Shown here: positions 60,669 to 64,000 of the stretch, piece by piece
Layout: the number at the start of each line of letters is the position of its first letter
How positions within the stretch are numbered: position 1 is the first letter of the stretch
Source of the DNA: Caprimulgus europaeus
Lineage: Eukaryota > Chordata > Aves > Caprimulgiformes > Caprimulgidae
NCBI GenBank assembly: GCA_907165065.1
Contig: OU015525.1
Location: forward strand, 47,355,037-47,419,036
DNA length: 64,000 nt
Reading direction: 5' to 3'
Position numbers and translations under genes: made by a program
The notes under the pieces: generated by a model
Told to the model about the DNA's origin: nothing
Databases searched by the model: none
Seen by the model: the letters and a program-made list of their open reading frames with translations, nothing else

Positions 60669-62375
60669 CACTCACTCCAGTGTAGGTAAGTCCATGCTGG
60701 AGAGGAGACTTGAGACATAAAAGGACCGGCAAGGGCTCTTTTAGAGGCTCTTTTGGGACTTTTCTGAACCAGGAAAGTGGCTATGCTGCGGACTGGCAGC
60801 TTGTGGGAGGGCTGCTGAGGCAGCAGGGGCAGAGCCAGCACCTCCCTTGGGAGATCTAAACGAGCTGTAAACACACCAACAGTCACTACCCCCACCCCCA
60901 CGAAGGGCTGCCCCAGGGAGTGCCAGCGACCAGAGAGGGCAAACAGCTTGGCAGGTCAGCCAGAGTGTGGCACAGCAGTTTGTGCAGCAGTTCACATGGG
61001 CAGGACGCTGCAGTCTGCCCAAAGCTTCATAAGTCAGGGAAGCCCTTGAGGCCTCCGCCACAATGGTAGGCACTCACCTCCAAGCTCAAAGGGCTGCAGC
61101 TAACAGAGCTGATGCAGCCTCCCAGAAAGAACGACACTGGGAACAGGCACCCACCCAGCTATCTGGCTGCCGAGCGTGTCCTGCCCTCACTGTGCGGTGC
61201 GACAGCAACAGTGAAGAGAGCTGCAGGAGGTGTGAGCAGGTAGAAGAGCTCCTCTGCTTAGTGACTGAGCTCCAGCTCGAGGTCAACAGGCCGAGGAGTA
61301 TCAGGGAATGCGAGAAAGACCTCCCTAAGACAGACTGACAGATCACCTGGGGCAGAATACCCCCAGTCCACTTGCCTTCTGGCTGAATGTGGAGACTAAA
61401 AAGACAAGGAGCAATGGCAGCAAGTTCCTGCCCAGCACAGCAGGCGCATCACCCCTGTGGCTACCCCACCTTCTCAGGTGTCCTTGAAGAACAGGTATGA
61501 GGCTTTGCAAGTGGAGGAAGAAAATGATGAGAGTATTAGTACACCTAGACTGGAAGTATCACCAAAGTTAAGTTGGCCCATACCCCATACCCAAACTTCA
61601 GCCACCAAGAAAAAGAGACAGCTTGTTGTCATAAGAGACTCCATTCTCAAGGGAACAGAAGGCCCAATATGCAGGCCAGACTCACTTAGGGAAGTCTGCT
61701 GCCTACCTGGAACCCAGGTTAAGAATGTCAAGAGAAAGTTCCCCCCCCTTGTTGAATCATCAGATTATTATTCACTATTGATATTTCAGGTGGGGAGCAA
61801 TGAAGAGCAACAAGAAGCCTGAGGGCAATCAAGAGAGACTATTGGGCCTTGGAACAAACAGTTACGGGAGCACAGGTAGTGTTCTCCTCTATCCTTCCAA
61901 TCACAGGGCATAACAAGGGAGGAAATGGGAAGAGCCAATGCTTGGCTTAGAGACTGGTGTCACAGGCATAATTTGGGGTTCTTTAAGCACAAGTGAGTTT
62001 ACAAGACACCAGGCCGGCTGGTGCCCGGCAGAGGCCACTTGTCTCATAGGGGGAAAAGGACCCTGGCTCAGGAGTTAGCGGAGCTCTTTGACAGAGCTTT
62101 AAACTAGCTTTGAAGGGAGAACGGGAGGAAGCCAGGCACAATGAAGGAGAGCCTGGGGGTAGTATACCGGGTTTGATGGTTGCTGCATTAGCAAGGCCCC
62201 TCAATCTGCTGTCCCAGAGGAAGCAAGAGATGTGAATCAGGCAGCAGCAGAGATACAAGGTGTTTTGTTGAGGTAGGAACCACAGAGGCTCCCAAGAACC
62301 ATCACGAGGGAATTGTGGCTTCTCCCTCTAATAAGGTGATGGGACCAGCAGCCCAGCTGGTGCATCTACACAAAA
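60669..62375 (+). mobile_element. CR1 LINE 5' half (leader, ORF1, start of ORF2)
   Basis: This is an uncommon survival, because most CR1 copies lose their 5' end. 60,669-61,062 is a GC-rich leader typical of CR1 5' UTRs ('ctgccccagggagtgccagc', 'gcttggcaggtcagccag'). ORF1 follows (61,063-62,107), then the spacer between ORFs, and at 62,320-62,375 the first codons of ORF2: 'KVMGPAAQLVHLH', compare K-V-(T/M)-GPAAQLKCLYTNA. The similarity then stops. On its left it touches a minus-strand CR1 3' end (60,075-60,668). This head-to-head order, 5' part inverted and its 5' end at the junction, is what twin priming during LINE insertion yields, with roughly the middle of ORF2 missing. Confidence 0.9.
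61063..62107 (+). pseudogene. CR1 ORF1 (coiled region plus esterase-like domain), decayed
   Basis: ORF1 of CR1 encodes an RNA-associated protein with an SGNH-hydrolase (esterase) domain. ATG at 61,063 opens a 91-codon piece ending in 'RCEQVEELLCLVTELQLEV', the leucine/glutamate-rich coiled segment. A second piece in another frame (61,457-61,822) has 'PPSQVSLKNRYEALQVEEE' and then the esterase start 'KRQLVVIRDSILKGTEGPIC', where the usual GDS catalytic motif reads RDS, so the nucleophile serine is kept but the glycine is lost. 'REVCCLPGTQVKN' and 'SSDYYSLLIFQVGSNE' follow. The domain's end is recognisable at 62,069-62,107 ('QELAELFDRALN' and stop), in the same frame as the second piece. At least one frameshift and internal stops make it nonfunctional. 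Confidence 0.92.
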
Positions 62376-64000
62376 ACTTATTAAAGCTCACACAATTGGT
62401 CCTGGCCTACTGTACCAAATCATGCAATTACTATGGCCATCAAAAAGCTGAAAGGAGGTTAAGAAACATGCTTGCAATAACAGAGGTCCTTGGAGGAGCA
62501 GGTAGCTATTCCACCTCACCACTCGCGCTTTCTTTCAGCTCACATAGATGGAGAAGATATAACCATGCTATGCTGTACTCCAACCATCCTGGACAATAGA
62601 AGAGATAGTATATATTTAAAATGCTGTTAAGCTTGGAGTCAATAACACTGATCTGAATTCTATTGATGGTCAAATCCTGAAAATTTAGAGACTTAGTTTT
62701 ATGTGGGCAAAAAATGGTTTGTGATCACGTACTTAAAAATTGCACGTGTGTGAAAGATAACAATTTCAATTTGATAGGCAGACCTAACTCTGAAATTTCC
62801 TAACTTTAAAATATTTTACAACCATTGTGTTAATTTATCATTCTTATCTTTTTAGTCAATTCTGAACATCACAAGAGATGTTCTAGCCGCATATACAATG
62901 GCATGTGACAAAATGCAGTACTGAATAATATTCTTCTCTACTTTGCAGTATACACTCTGCTGGAAGAAAGCAGTAAGCACTTGTAAACAAGATCTTAGTT
63001 ATTTGTACAAGTATGTTAAAGATGAGGGAAAAAAAAGACCTTGCAAAATAACTATCTGCCGTGAGATTAAAAGCCCTGTTCATGAAAAATAATTAAGGCA
63101 CTCTCCTATTTGTTTCTGTGAAGTCAGCTGAAAAATGAAAGGAGATATTGTGTAACTACTTGCAAGGGATTCTGTTACACTTGCCACAGAGGTACTCCTG
63201 GGACAGTCTCGCACCTTTATAAAATGGTGACAAAAACATCTGAATGTCATCTTTAACATAAAAGGACTATACTATATGAACTGAGGCACAACAGACACAA
63301 ACACATACATAGACCTGTGTGCAGAGAAAAAGCTATATGGAAAATGCTTGGAGAGCCACAGGAAAGTCAGCCCAGGCCGATGATTTGGCCAGTCATTTTG
63401 CCCAATTTCTGGAATTGGAACAGTTTTTGCTGTTCCTTTTGAAGTCTTTGTTGCACAGTCTAAAAACCTAATGATTAAAGAGATCAGGAAAATGGGCATT
63501 TTTTCTGTAAGTGATTGTTGATTTTCTGATGTTTGGATCTGTGAGACATTCTACTATCCTTTTCTCTTTCATCAATATTACTAAATTAAAATATAATATT
63601 CCTTAAAAAAAATAGTCATCTTTTTATCATATATACATTTGTTTCAAATGATTGTTTAAAAATTTTAAAAGGTTAATCTTAATTTCTAGGGGTACATTAA
63701 GCTGTTGATTGCATTGCAATAAGTAAGTAGAATTTTCAGGTGATTGCAAGATACCTTGCATCAAATTTTTATGCCACCAGGAACACAGCAGTCTGACATT
63801 TCCCAGGAAATGGAAAAAATAATGCTTCTTATAAGTCAGTTTGAGTTTGCAGGTTTTTTTGGAGTGGGGCCTGGTTGTGTTTCCACAGTGTGGAAAAAAA
63901 GTAGAAGAGAGAACTGAGTGGAGAAACATGTACATCCTTTAGAATCCCATATGGGCTTTTTTCTTACTGTGCATGATAAATCTGGAAGATTTGTAAATAT
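62376..64000. other. Gene-free stretch to window end
   Basis: There is no gene or known repeat. 62,376-62,600 stays open in the frame running from the CR1 but no longer resembles ORF2. A minus-strand stretch at about 63,370-63,465 reads as an open segment with a possible acceptor ('ctctttaatcattag'), too weak to call. A minus-strand open frame at 63,627-63,935 has no domain. Confidence 0.45.

Noticed and set aside
61086-61346. Antisense open frames over CR1 ORF1 (also 60,741-61,073 and 61,474-61,731).
   Set aside because: Shadows of the plus-strand ORF1 and its GC-rich leader.
1-64000. CRISPR arrays, operons, bacterial promoters and tRNA genes.
   Set aside because: The sequence is vertebrate; no spaced direct repeats or tRNA-like cloverleaf text was seen.

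Overview
The window looks like bird nuclear DNA. The evidence is many CR1 retrotransposon pieces, most with the bird-type CR1 3' end (tandem ATTCTGTG/ATTCTATG-like octamers), plus long-terminal-repeat (LTR) fossils whose layout I recognise from memory of neoavian, especially passerine, genomes. Species cannot be told from this sequence. I found no convincing intact host gene, no tRNA or rRNA gene and no CRISPR array. The window reads as a gene desert or the inside of very large introns: mostly AT-rich, low-CpG DNA with poly-A/T runs and microsatellites.

Layout. 1-5,090 is a CR1 graveyard of four neighbouring pieces in both orientations, including a 2.1 kb copy (1,570-3,710, minus strand) whose reverse transcriptase and FADDT motif are still readable. 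5,090-12,780 is quiet apart from an unusual CR1 piece at 10,030-10,716 that joins endonuclease to reverse transcriptase with the middle missing. 12,785-13,813 is an ERVL-like solo LTR. 13,814-43,600 is mostly unassigned AT-rich DNA with two very old CR1 pieces (26.1 and 28.9 kb), two younger CR1 3' ends (31.2 and 32.4 kb), a strongly G/T-skewed simple-sequence tract (33.6 kb) and a GC-richer patch (40.96-41.96 kb). Two related solo LTRs in the same orientation lie at 43,603-44,200 and 45,026-45,653; the second has a clear 5 bp target-site duplication. 45.7-60 kb is again quiet, with an ancient CR1 at 53.5-54.3 kb and a possible conserved regulatory block near 52.4-52.8 kb. 60,075-62,375 holds a CR1 3' end on the minus strand directly followed by a CR1 5' half (5' leader plus the ORF1 esterase gene) on the plus strand, head to head, as a 5'-inverted insertion would give.

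The genes do not form a pathway. Everything recognisable as coding is decayed retrotransposon sequence. The most useful leads are the head-to-head CR1 with ORF1 preserved, the internally deleted CR1, the shared promoter block of the two solo LTRs, the possible conserved enhancers, and a handful of exon-like units. The exon-like units are close to what chance would give and need RNA or comparative data. I did not find a previously undescribed system.
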